Assembly: GCF_002849855.1 (NCBI RefSeq)
Contig: NZ_CP018617.1
Coordinates: 1,364,001 to 1,428,000, forward strand
Direction of reading: 5' to 3'
DNA length: 64,000 nucleotides
Origin: Vibrio azureus
GTDB taxonomy: Bacteria > Pseudomonadota > Gammaproteobacteria > Enterobacterales > Vibrionaceae
Part shown: piece by piece, positions 18,915 to 26,432 of the stretch
How the letters are laid out: every line of letters begins with the position of its first letter
Position numbering within the stretch: position 1 is the stretch's first letter
The notes under the pieces: model-generated
The model's input: only the letters and a program-made list of their open reading frames with translations
Database searches by the model: none
What the model was told of the DNA's origin: nothing
Translations under genes and position numbers: made by a program

Positions 18915-19182
18915 TATACCCAAGTGACCTCAAGATGCTTGATTCAGAGCGAGGTCACTGAGTCGAATTCAAGGAAGACAACGAAGCGGAATAGCCGACT
19001 CTTTCCAAGTTGTCTGACGCAAGAAGTCGGCTCAGTGACACGCTCCCAAAGGGCGAGCGGCCTTAACTCTCAGACTTTGTTAACGATTCTCAATGTAGAG
19101 CCACTATATCTTCGAATCGTTGCCGCGCCTGAGAGCTAAGGTCATCTCGCTGAACGCAGCATCTTGAGGTTACTTGGGTATA
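18915..19182. mobile_element. Full-length 268-bp MITE-like structured element
   Basis: Ends are inverted repeats: TATACCCAAGTGACCTCAAG at the left and, on the other strand at the right, TATACCCAAGTAACCTCAAG, both continuing into ATGCT. No protein is encoded. The interior is full of matched segments: GTCACTGAG (18954) with CTCAGTGAC (19031); AGACAAC (18976) with GTTGTCT (19009); GCCGACT (18994) with AGTCGGC (19025); CGCTC (19041) with GAGCG (19055); CTCTCAG (19067) with CTGAGAG (19129); AACGATTC (19082) with GAATCGTT (19114). The second and third pairs interleave as in a pseudoknot. Shorter copies elsewhere in the window look like internal deletions of it, consistent with a non-autonomous mobile element mobilised in trans. 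Confidence 0.75.
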
Positions 19183-19238
19183 CACAAGTGACCTCAAGAT
19201 GCTTGATTCAGAGCGAGGTCACTGAGTCGAATTCAAGA
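19182..19238. repeat. Second, truncated copy of the element abutting the first
   Basis: ACACAAGTGACCTCAAGATG ... GAGTCGAATTCAAG repeats about 50 bp of the left end of the preceding element without change. After 19238 the sequence diverges, but 19239-19330 still contains paired segments (GAACG/CGTTC). No right-end inverted repeat follows. Confidence 0.75.
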
Positions 19239-19416
19239 CGGGCAGAGAGGTGGAGTAACTCGCTCAGGGAGCTGATAGGAAAGAACGATTTACAATGTAA
19301 AACCGTTCTGATTGAGTAAGGTTTTGATGCTCTATACTATGAAGATACTCTATAACATCAAGGGCTCTATACCAAAAATGGCACAGAGTATCCAAAGCAC
19401 GTCATTGATATCGAAA
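19239..19416. other. Intergenic remainder after the double repeat
   Basis: No gene seen. It includes AAAGAACG...CGTTCT (about 19282-19310) and near-repeats of CTCTATA at 19331, 19350 and 19369. It may be the diverged interior of the second repeat copy. Confidence 0.35.
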
Positions 19417-19845
19417 CTAGGACTCCTTTTGATAAGTCAGCGAGTGATCATCAATCTCTACCGTCAATAGTTCTGAAGCTTCATCAAATTCGATTCGTGC
19501 TTTTGTCACCAAAGTATCTAAGACATTGCTCTCCTGCATTTGAAGGTCAGAACCCATACAGCCTTTTCTCGTAGTGAGCACTGAAGAAATTTCCCAAAAA
19601 CCTTGGTCTAACCAACCAATAGAAGAAAAGAAATTATTACAACCTGTATTACCAAAGATATTATCTTGAGTAATATGAAGGCTAGATTGATACATTGGCG
19701 GTTGATCATTGATCAGTACTAAATTCCAGGCTCCTAAGAGCTGTTGATGCAAAAGAGGCAGCTCTGAGTCTTCGAACGCCTGTGCTACTGGTAATACAAG
19801 GAATGATAAAAATAGTATGTTTAGCGATAAAAATAATCTTTTCAT
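19417..19845 (-). CDS. Secreted META-domain (HslJ-like) protein
   Basis: 142 residues with a signal peptide ending PVAQA (about residue 23). The mature part is a META domain: LGAWNLVLINDQPP, then ITQDNIFGNTGCNNFFSS and SVLTTRKGCMGSDLQMQES, the characteristic GCN and TTRxxC blocks of HslJ-like proteins. Members are periplasmic or outer-membrane-associated and linked to novobiocin resistance or secretion stress; exact function unclear. AAGAG lies upstream of the ATG. It is the downstream gene of a pair with 19867-20610 (21-bp gap), probably one operon. Confidence 0.82.
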   Translation of the reverse strand: MKRLFLSLNILFLSFLVLPVAQAFEDSELPLLHQQLLGAWNLVLINDQPPMYQSSLHITQDNIFGNTGCNNFFSSIGWLDQGFWEISSVLTTRKGCMGSDLQMQESNVLDTLVTKARIEFDEASELLTVEIDDHSLTYQKES

Positions 19846-19866
19846 TTCGGTTCTCTTAATTAGTGT

Positions 19867-20610
19867 TTACCAACGTGTGAATTTTATTGAGACAGCTTCA
19901 CCAAACCCCATCCCAACGCCACCTGCTTTAAGATCAAAGATTTCACCTTTATCTCGATCCCATACTTTCACTTCATGGTAGAAAATACCACTGAAGTATT
20001 GACCTTTATTATCAAGTAATTCAACTTGTTTACCTTTTTCTAGTTGGTCAAAAAAGGTTTCATTTATGTAAGAGGAGCCCGCGAATACCGGAGTGGTAGT
20101 CAGCCCTGCAAATTGCATCACCAGCTCACCATAATTACCCACAGCACATGCGATAATAACCGCCGTACCTCCACATATTGCAGCCTGATATTGACGCCCA
20201 GAATCTGTTGTGAAGGGACGTTTATATATTCCTCTGCCAAAAACACTGTCAAAAGGAATATGTACTTCTTCAGGTAATGTCGTTCCTTTAATTTCGACCA
20301 TATGTGGCTGTTCGATATCAAAATGAGGCATTAATAAGTCTTTTGTAACAAACCGCTTATCGGCTGTGACCACTTTAAACTTTATACGCTCATCTTTCTT
20401 GTATTCGATAAGATCAGATAACGAATTAGAGTTGGACATATCAAGCTTACCTACTGGTATCCAAGGACCATTGTTTATTGCATAGAAGACATCCATATAT
20501 TCGGCTTGGTCACCTGATTCTGATAGCCCATTTTTTATAAAGATGCTTTCACACCAAGCTGATTTAGTCACAACAAATAATAAGCAACATAATATAATTC
20601 TTTTTATCAT
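19867..20610 (-). CDS. Secreted hypothetical protein
   Basis: About 247 residues from ATG 20610, selected by a strong AGGGG four to five bases upstream; the frame is open to 20646. The signal peptide is MIKRIILCCLLFVVTKSAWC. The mature protein is beta-rich. Near its centre is a hydrophobic AAICGGTAVIIACAVG segment that could be a glycine-rich loop or a membrane-inserting stretch. Its C-terminal part has many aromatic and charged residues (FYHEVKVWDRDKGEIFDL). Family not recognised. It is immediately upstream of the META-domain gene and is likely co-transcribed with it. Confidence 0.65.
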   Translation of the reverse strand: MIKRIILCCLLFVVTKSAWCESIFIKNGLSESGDQAEYMDVFYAINNGPWIPVGKLDMSNSNSLSDLIEYKKDERIKFKVVTADKRFVTKDLLMPHFDIEQPHMVEIKGTTLPEEVHIPFDSVFGRGIYKRPFTTDSGRQYQAAICGGTAVIIACAVGNYGELVMQFAGLTTTPVFAGSSYINETFFDQLEKGKQVELLDNKGQYFSGIFYHEVKVWDRDKGEIFDLKAGGVGMGFGEAVSIKFTRW

Positions 20611-20846
20611 TGGTCCCCTCACAAAAACACCCATTTGGCAAAACAAATAGATAATATTTACTTTACATTAACTTAACAAGATGAGGATTGTTGAATTTGT
20701 TTTTTTTTAGCTCAAACGCATATTTTTTCTTATTCATATTTATTTATTTATCACAAATGAAATACGATTTAATAACGCTATACTGATAGTAAGCGTTATT
20801 AAATACTTCGATTGGATTATTACCAAGAAAATTAATTATGTTTATC

Positions 20847-20904
20847 TATACCCCATTAATCACAAGGTGCTCTTAATTAAGCATCTTGCGGCTAATTGAG
20901 TATA
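20847..20904. repeat. Degenerate dispersed repeat
   Basis: TATACCCCATTAATCACAAG ... GCATCTTGCGGCTAATTGAG keeps the end and GCATCTTG core motifs in inverted order. It lies just after the cytochrome b562 stop codon and could serve as a terminator. Confidence 0.45.
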
Positions 20905-20913
20905 TTATTGTTA

Positions 20914-21303
20914 TTAGCCAAAAATCTTACTCCAAATACTAGGGCTGCGCTTATCATGATATTCTTGGCGTAAGCCATCGATGACATGTAATCCTTGCTT
21001 TGCTTTAGTAAAGTCGCCACTTTCTAAGTCATATTTTATCTGCTCTAGTGTCAGGGAAAGCTTATCAAAACCTTGATGATAAGTGTCTGCTTTTTCAGGT
21101 GGGAACTTCCCTTTCTTTGACTGTTCAACCAAGCTCTGCATGTGAATGATAGACTGTAACATCGAGTCAACATCGGAGGCTTGAGCTGCATGATGAAACT
21201 CTAATTTCATTTCCTTCATATTCCCTTTTAAGTCAATATCTTCTTGTACTTTAGCAGAGGTACTGAAGGCCACAAGTGAACCGATAAATAGACAACGTAA
21301 CAT
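20914..21303 (-). CDS. Cytochrome b562 family periplasmic protein
   Basis: 129 residues with a signal peptide (LRCLFIGSLVAFSTSA) and a four-helix-bundle mature domain. The haem ligands of cytochrome b562 are in place: Met in GNMKEMK early in helix 1, and His in QEYHDKRSP in helix 4. TYHQGFDKLSLTLEQIKYDLESGDFTKAKQGL matches helices 3-4 of CybC. The haem is non-covalently bound because there is no adjacent CxxCH. These are small periplasmic electron carriers of unclear partner. The start has AGGA six bases upstream. Flanked by degenerate repeats on both sides. Confidence 0.82.
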   Translation of the reverse strand: MLRCLFIGSLVAFSTSAKVQEDIDLKGNMKEMKLEFHHAAQASDVDSMLQSIIHMQSLVEQSKKGKFPPEKADTYHQGFDKLSLTLEQIKYDLESGDFTKAKQGLHVIDGLRQEYHDKRSPSIWSKIFG

Positions 21304-21329
21304 ATCATTCCTTCTTTTTACGATGAGGT

Positions 21330-21404
21330 TATCCCCGTGTGAACTCAGGTGCTCGATTCAAAGCAATGCTACTTGATCAGGCATTTTGAGGTTACTTCGA
21401 TAGA
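21330..21404. repeat. Degenerate dispersed repeat upstream of cybC-like gene
   Basis: TATCCCCGTGTGAACTCAGG ... GCATTTTGAGGTTACTTCGATAG retains both inverted ends with many substitutions. Confidence 0.5.
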
Positions 21405-21431
21405 AGCAAGAAGTAAATCAGAAACTAAATA

Positions 21432-21484
21432 TATACCCAAGTGACCTCAAGGTGCTTGATTCAGAGCGAAGTCACTTGGGGTAT
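21432..21484. repeat. Dispersed palindromic repeat, complete short form
   Basis: TATACCCAAGTGACCTCAAG at the left, AAGTCACTTGGGGTATA at the right: a 53-bp copy whose two ends pair over about 15 bp. Confidence 0.9.
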
Positions 21485-21593
21485 AAGTTGTCTCCAACTC
21501 GCATTCATGTGGGTTAAATTCATATCGACTAGATACACAATAAATTAATGTGGTCTAAAATTAAGGTAAGATAACAGAATCAAGGATGATGTA

Positions 21594-22652
21594 ATGAGGT
21601 TATATTCTGCCTTCATGGGTTTGTCACTACTAGTCAGCTTTACCACACTCAGCTCAGAACAAGGCGAGTCTTCTGAATTAACCGCATACATTATCGGAGG
21701 TAAACCCGCCCCTCTAACCCAGCCACCTTTTTTCGCAAGAGTGATTTTGCATCGTACTGGAGAAGCGCAATTCAATAACTTATGTGGTGCTTCAATCATT
21801 AATGACCGTTACATCATGACGGCCGCCCATTGTCTAGGAGATGACGTTTTTACTGATGGTTGGACGATCGATGACTTACGTATTCTAGTAAAAAATCCAA
21901 CCATGAATGATGTTTATCTTGAAGAGTTTAAAGATGTTCGTTCATTTATAGTGCATCCGGATTACGATGAAACAAATTTGTGGATAAACGATATCGCTCT
22001 CATTGAACTGAGCCATCCCATCACTGATAACGTTCAGTCCATCACTTTACCACAAGACTTTGGCGACTATAGCAACGAGGCTGTTTATCAAATATTTGGT
22101 CTAGGACAGACCTCAACATCGAATACAAATGAACCATCACGGTTACTCTGGGCAGAAGTCGAACCACTAACAGACACTCAATGCTCCAGTATGATCTCTG
22201 ACTTTAATACTCAGGAATCGCTGTGCGCAACGGGAGTGACGAATCAGGCATACACTGGTATTTGTAGTGGTGATTCAGGTGGGCCTTTGACCTATCAAGA
22301 CAGTAGTAGTCAATATCAGCAAATCGGCATTATCAGTTATGGCTCATCGATTTGTGAGTCCCCACGTGTTCCTAGTGTATTTACAGAAGTATTGAACTAC
22401 ACAACATGGATCGAAGCCCACACCAGTTCTGGAGAAAAGACTCAATATGATGCTCAACTTGCTGCAACGGAGACATATTACAGCAATGGTGATAATGGCT
22501 TTCAACCAGAAGAAACCAATGGCTCTCCGCCTGAAAGTATTACCAGCTCTACCAGCGGTGGAGCTATCCATGTTTTCTGGCTTTTGATGGGGGGAATGCT
22601 CACTTATCTAAGACGTAGCGCTTGTTCTTTAAGGAGTCGAGTCAAGGCTTGA
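21594..22652 (+). CDS. Trypsin-like serine protease with GlyGly-CTERM anchor
   Basis: 352 residues. After a signal peptide (cleavage near residue 21) a short propeptide leads to YIIGGKPA, the trypsin activation site. The triad is complete: His in MTAAHCLG, Asp in NDIALIEL, Ser in CSGDSGGPL. After the S1 domain (to about 270) comes a Ser/Gly/Glu linker and a C-terminal tripartite GlyGly-CTERM signal (STSGGAIHVFWLLMGGMLTY, then an arginine-containing tail). In Vibrio, proteins of this design (VesB type) leave by the type II secretion system and are processed by rhombosortase before surface anchoring. Neither system is in this window. GGAT upstream of the ATG supports the start. Confidence 0.92.
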   Translation: MRLYSAFMGLSLLVSFTTLSSEQGESSELTAYIIGGKPAPLTQPPFFARVILHRTGEAQFNNLCGASIINDRYIMTAAHCLGDDVFTDGWTIDDLRILVKNPTMNDVYLEEFKDVRSFIVHPDYDETNLWINDIALIELSHPITDNVQSITLPQDFGDYSNEAVYQIFGLGQTSTSNTNEPSRLLWAEVEPLTDTQCSSMISDFNTQESLCATGVTNQAYTGICSGDSGGPLTYQDSSSQYQQIGIISYGSSICESPRVPSVFTEVLNYTTWIEAHTSSGEKTQYDAQLAATETYYSNGDNGFQPEETNGSPPESITSSTSGGAIHVFWLLMGGMLTYLRRSACSLRSRVKA

Positions 22653-22674
22653 CTTTTATAAAAGCAGGACCTCA

Positions 22675-22771
22675 TATACCCAAGTGACCTCAAGATGCTT
22701 AATTCATAGCGAGGTCATAAAACCCTAAGGCCGTCTCGCTGAACATAGTGTCTTGAGGTTACTTTGGTATA
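22675..22771. repeat. Internally deleted 97-bp copy of the MITE-like element
   Basis: Left end TATACCCAAGTGACCTCAAG through GAGGTCA is joined to the right end CTAAGGCCGTCTCGCTGAAC ... TTGAGGTTACTTTGGTATA. Compared with 18915-19182 the central region of about 170 bp is missing. It sits between convergent genes. Confidence 0.85.
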
Positions 22772-22775
22772 GATA

Positions 22776-23162
22776 TTAAAGATAAAGACCAGTATGTATT
22801 AAAAGTGAGTAATGACCAGGAGCAAACATCTTATTCCCATTTGGCATTTGGATTTGATAAATATACCAGTGGCTCACTTGTTTGTTTCCTGGATGAGCGA
22901 CCATGCCTTTCAGTTCACACTGAGATTGTAGTTTTAGATAATCTTCGAGACTCAATGTAAAATAATAAAAACCCTGCCAACCAGAAGCTCTGTAAAATCC
23001 CCATTCTCCTGTTGCACTCGCAAATTCCCCATCAGTATCTTGTAGCCACTCCCAATGTTTGCCATCGGTGGTTGCGCAATATACGTTGGCAGATTCCGCA
23101 AAACCTAGAATGGGCATGAGTAAAAAACCGCTCAACCAAAAAATCGTTAACGTCTTATTCAT
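22776..23162 (-). CDS. Secreted hypothetical protein, tandem paralogue B
   Basis: About 128 residues from ATG 23162; an earlier TTG (23198) would overlap the neighbouring gene. Signal peptide ends ILGFAES. The mature domain is small and aromatic-rich: VYCATTDGKHWEWLQDTDGEFA, TGEWGFYRAS, then QSQCELKGMVAHPGN and a C-terminal YHSLL-type strand. Two cysteines probably pair. It is clearly paralogous to the gene just upstream (23182-23568), with the same order of motifs (YCAT.DG, GEWGF, QSQCE.KGMVAHPG). Family not recognised; probably one two-gene operon. Confidence 0.68.
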   Translation of the reverse strand: MNKTLTIFWLSGFLLMPILGFAESANVYCATTDGKHWEWLQDTDGEFASATGEWGFYRASGWQGFYYFTLSLEDYLKLQSQCELKGMVAHPGNKQVSHWYIYQIQMPNGNKMFAPGHYSLLIHTGLYL

Positions 23163-23181
23163 TCTAGTGAATACGCCAGCA

Positions 23182-23568
23182 TTAAAGGTGGAAATCAATG
23201 GGGACTATGACCGAATAGACCCCTTGAGTAAATGCTGAATGTCCACTCGGCATCTTGACCTGAAACACGTACCAAGAGCTATAGCGATTGTCTCCGGGGT
23301 GCGCGACCATACCTTTATCTTCACATTGGGATTGCACACTCTTATAATCATCAAAGCTGACGCTTAAATAACCAAAGCCTTTATTTTCCTGCTGCAAATG
23401 AAAGCCCCACTCTCCATCGATTCTGGCGTAGTCTCCGTTTTCATCGTACAACCAAGTCCAGCTATTGCCATCAATCGTTGCACAATAAACGTCGGTAAGT
23501 TCTCCGCGACAAATAAAAGATATCAAAAGAGAGCAAGCCAGTATGCTATGTACCAATATTAATTTCAT
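23182..23568 (-). CDS. Secreted hypothetical protein, tandem paralogue A
   Basis: 128 residues with a signal peptide (SILACSLLISFICRG). The mature part has the same motifs as its neighbour: DVYCATIDGNSWTWLYDENG, DGEWGFHLQ, FDDYKSVQSQCEDKGMVAHP, SSWYVFQVKMPSG. The two appear to be a tandem duplication, now about half identical in the mature part by eye. Two cysteines. Family and function are not recognised; the Trp-rich strands suggest binding to a surface or carbohydrate, which is only inference. The upstream ribosome site is weak. Confidence 0.68.
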   Translation of the reverse strand: MKLILVHSILACSLLISFICRGELTDVYCATIDGNSWTWLYDENGDYARIDGEWGFHLQQENKGFGYLSVSFDDYKSVQSQCEDKGMVAHPGDNRYSSWYVFQVKMPSGHSAFTQGVYSVIVPIDFHL

Positions 23569-23740
23569 TATTTAGCCATTTATTTTTAAGTCAACACGAA
23601 GCAAGAATAATAAAATATGATAAACAGTATTCAAGTCATCTTGACAAAACAATAGTAATTTGCAACTTGACTCACATTTACCAATACTATTAATGATTTA
23701 TTACTCACTTATAATGAAATAATGCTTTCAATACCTTAAT

Positions 23741-23800
23741 ATATCCAAGTGACTTAAGGTCATCTCGCTGAGCACAGTATCTTGAGGTTACTTGGGTATA
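23741..23800. repeat. 60-bp right-end variant of the dispersed repeat
   Basis: ATATCCAAGTGACTTAAGGT then CATCTCGCTGAGCACAGTAT ... TACTTGGGTATA. The left end is shortened and joined to the right-end sequence of the full element. It adjoins the fliJ stop codon. Confidence 0.8.
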
Positions 23801-24238
23801 TTAAGCGTTAAACCTCACTCGAGCATTAATAATATCTTCAACGACACGCTGCTCTTGTTTAATTTTTGTTGTTTTCTGCAAGTCTCGCCATTGATGAACC
23901 AAATTTTCTAAACCTTTAACACGTGTTTTTTTATAGTACAATCTATCTTGTATGGCCCGAATTTCAGCTTGCAAGATACTTCTCTCTTGTTCGAAATGAG
24001 AAAAAGTAGTTTGTAACATCACACTTGTCTGGTTAGCATTAAGTAACAAAGCACGACAAAGACGCTCTCCTTTATTAATATGTTGAACCGTGGTTTGTCT
24101 TAGAACAGAAAGTTGCTCAAGTTGAGTGGTTAGAGCATCATAGCGCTGATGAATCGATTGTAACTCTCGTTGTATCTTCTCACATTGTATTTCCTCAAAT
24201 TGCCATAATTGAATTGCTGCTCGTAACTTGGATTCCAT
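23801..24238 (-). CDS. fliJ: Lateral flagellar export chaperone FliJ
   Basis: 145 residues, almost wholly alpha-helical coiled coil with many Gln/Glu/Arg, as expected for FliJ, the soluble stalk protein that couples the FliI ATPase to the FlhA export gate. Sequence signatures for FliJ are weak; the call rests on length, coiled-coil character and position as the last gene after fliI. It is separated from fliI by a 100-bp gap holding a dispersed repeat, which has probably been inserted into the operon. ATG at 24238 has AGGAGAAA upstream. Confidence 0.8.
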   Translation of the reverse strand: MESKLRAAIQLWQFEEIQCEKIQRELQSIHQRYDALTTQLEQLSVLRQTTVQHINKGERLCRALLLNANQTSVMLQTTFSHFEQERSILQAEIRAIQDRLYYKKTRVKGLENLVHQWRDLQKTTKIKQEQRVVEDIINARVRFNA

Positions 24239-24251
24239 ATTTTTCTCCTAA

Positions 24252-24330
24252 GTATGCCCAAGTAACCTCAAGATACTGCGTTTCAGTGAGACAACTTTTG
24301 GGAGTATGTTACCGAAGTTACTTGAGTATC
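24252..24330. repeat. Dispersed repeat inside the fliE-J operon
   Basis: GTATGCCCAAGTAACCTCAA at the left and AAGTTACTTGAGTATC at the right with a diverged centre. It lies between fliI and fliJ, so it would be transcribed in the operon mRNA and could fold as an RNA hairpin. Confidence 0.75.
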
Positions 24331-24338
24331 AATCCGTT

Positions 24339-25682
24339 TTATTCTGTAAACATCTGCATTAACTCATCACAGCTTGGGGCAAAAGCCACAGCCTCATTAG
24401 CCGCTTGTTTTAAGTAAGCATTCATTATTGGATAAAGTGAAATCGATTTATCTAGCTCTAAATCTTGCCCAGCTTGATAACCTCCAAGTGGCAGCAGGTC
24501 CTTGACTTGTAAGTAATTTGCATAGTATTGACGGAAAAGGTTGGCCGCTTGGCTATGCTCTGGTTCAATACAAGCGTTCATGCAGCGGCTGATCGATGCA
24601 TTAATATCAATCGCGGGATAATGATTTTTCTCCGCTAAAGAACGGGATAAAACGATATGACCATCTAAAATAGCTCGAGCTGAATCCACAACAGGATCTT
24701 GCTGATCATCCCCTTCCGCTAACACCGTATAAATCGCAGTCAAACTTCCATCTTCATGTTCACTGTTTCCTGCTCTCTCTAGCAATTGCGGTAATGCACC
24801 AAAAACCGAAGGTGGGTAACCTCGTGTTGCTGGGGGTTCTCCTAAAGCTAAGGCCACTTCACGCAGTGCCATCGCATAGCGGGTTAACGAATCCATGAGC
24901 AGTAATACGTCTTTTCCTTGATCACGAAAATACTCTGCAATCCGATGACAAAGTAACGTGGCGCGAAGCCTCATAAGCGGAGATTCATCAGCGGGTGCTG
25001 CAACAATAATGGCTTTCTTCTTTGCCTCAGAAGTCAAATTGCGTTCGATAAATTCACGTACTTCTCGCCCTCTTTCACCAATCAACCCGACAACGATCAC
25101 ATCTGCTTCAGTATTTTGCGTGATCATACCAAGCAAGACACTTTTACCAACGCCACTGCCTGCCATCAGGCCCACCCTTTGCCCCTTGCCTATAGTGAGC
25201 AAGCCATTGATCGCTCTGACTCCAACATCAAGTGGCGTATCAACATGACGTCGTTTCAAAGGATTGATGGGGTGAGGTTGTAAAGACACTCGTTCTCCTT
25301 GAGCCAAAGGTTCTCCATCATCAATCGGCTCTCCTAAGCCGTTAATGACTCGCCCCAGCCAACTCGTACTGAGTTGTACTGTACTGTCCCCATCAATAGG
25401 GATCACTTTTGCACCAGCAAACAGTTCACCCAAACGCCGAATAGGCATTAAGTAGGCAATGGCATGCTCAAATCCAACCACTTGAGCTTCCATCATGGTA
25501 CCATCGGCAGTTTCAACCAAGCAGCGTTGTTCGAGTTTAAACTGGCAACCGACGGCTTGCAGCATAAGCCCATTCACTTTGATAAGACGCCCTGTCACTC
25601 GAGCGACAGGAATAGCTTCAAGTGATGCTAACGCCCCATTAAACCGTGAGCTTAAAATATCCACACAACCAGCCTCACTCAT
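24339..25682 (-). CDS. fliI: Lateral flagellar export ATPase FliI
   Basis: 447 residues, normal FliI length, homologous to the F1-ATPase beta subunit. Walker A is LMAGSGVGKSVLLGM (about 168-182) and Walker B lies in KDVLLLMDSLTRYAMALREV. The signature ALGEPPATRGYPPSVFGALP is typical of flagellar and type III secretion ATPases. It forms the hexameric ATPase that delivers substrates to the export gate. It overlaps the upstream fliH by eight bases (translational coupling). It belongs to the leftward motY-lafK-fliEFGHIJ cluster of the lateral system. Confidence 0.96.
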   Translation of the reverse strand: MSEAGCVDILSSRFNGALASLEAIPVARVTGRLIKVNGLMLQAVGCQFKLEQRCLVETADGTMMEAQVVGFEHAIAYLMPIRRLGELFAGAKVIPIDGDSTVQLSTSWLGRVINGLGEPIDDGEPLAQGERVSLQPHPINPLKRRHVDTPLDVGVRAINGLLTIGKGQRVGLMAGSGVGKSVLLGMITQNTEADVIVVGLIGERGREVREFIERNLTSEAKKKAIIVAAPADESPLMRLRATLLCHRIAEYFRDQGKDVLLLMDSLTRYAMALREVALALGEPPATRGYPPSVFGALPQLLERAGNSEHEDGSLTAIYTVLAEGDDQQDPVVDSARAILDGHIVLSRSLAEKNHYPAIDINASISRCMNACIEPEHSQAANLFRQYYANYLQVKDLLPLGGYQAGQDLELDKSISLYPIMNAYLKQAANEAVAFAPSCDELMQMFTE

Positions 25683-26397
25683 TTTCTTTACTCAGTTGCG
25701 GTAAAGATTCATCCAGTAAGTGCTGCTTTACGTTGTCCATGCACGCTTCTAACCGAGAGTCACAGCTTGCATCCGCTTCTGCATCATCAGTGATCAATAA
25801 ACACCCTCCACTAGGCAACTTTTCATCCGCCACCAGCTTCCATGCTTCAGGTAAATCGGCATTAATTTGACCAATACGTTCTAAGTCTTGAGGATTAAGC
25901 TGCACTGTCACCGTCTCCGGTTTGCCTGGCATCGCGGCTAATGTTTCATCTACCAAAGCAAGTATTTGCTGTGGCATTAACGTTAACTCTGCACGTACAA
26001 CCTGTTGAGCTACCTTTTGTACGAGCTCGCAAATCATATGTCGCTGCTGCTGTTCTTTTTCTTTTTGCCAGCGTGAAAGTTGTTGAAAAAGTTCGTGTAC
26101 TGGTTTGGCCGCTTCAATAAAGTTCTGCTTTCCTGATTTCTCACCAGAGATAAACCCCTTCTGAAAGCCTTCTTTTTGGCCATCGAGCATACCCAGTTGC
26201 TTGCCCTGCTCAAGACCTTGACGTAAGCCCTCATCGTGACCTTGCTGCAGACCTTGCTGAAAGCCTGCCTCAAGCTGCTGTTGAAGGTCTCCTTGTCTAT
26301 CTTCTTGCCAAGACTGCTCTTCTAGTAACATATCATCACCCATTATAGATTCCGCTAAAGGAGGGAATCGATGCTGACGATAGGTACCCGGTGACAA
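25675..26397 (-). CDS. fliH: Lateral flagellar export regulator FliH
   Basis: 240 residues. The N-terminal part holds the glycine-repeat helix typical of FliH (GFQQGLQQGHDEGLRQGLEQ and on, about residues 45-85, with G every fourth residue). The C-terminal V-ATPase E-subunit-like domain follows, with VAQQVVRAELTLMPQQILAL and PEAWKLVADEKLPSGGC. FliH dimers bind FliI and link it to the C-ring. The gene ends inside the start of fliI and lies about 35 bp downstream of fliG. ATG or an alternative start a few codons in is possible; upstream AATTCCTAACATTTTACG-type sequence gives no strong site. Confidence 0.9.
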   Translation of the reverse strand: MSPGTYRQHRFPPLAESIMGDDMLLEEQSWQEDRQGDLQQQLEAGFQQGLQQGHDEGLRQGLEQGKQLGMLDGQKEGFQKGFISGEKSGKQNFIEAAKPVHELFQQLSRWQKEKEQQQRHMICELVQKVAQQVVRAELTLMPQQILALVDETLAAMPGKPETVTVQLNPQDLERIGQINADLPEAWKLVADEKLPSGGCLLITDDAEADASCDSRLEACMDNVKQHLLDESLPQLSKENE

Positions 26398-26432
26398 ACG
26401 TAAAATGTTAGGAATTCTTTTTTTGTCATTGC

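Noticed and set aside
18812..18923. Longer N-terminus for the 18453 gene
   Set aside because: The extension runs into the terminal repeat of the mobile-like element, and a clear ribosome site precedes the ATG at 18812.
18915..19330. Integron attC (VCR) sites or a CRISPR array
   Set aside because: Repeats are not regularly spaced, lack the attC core sites and are tied to inverted ends; no integrase or cas gene is present.
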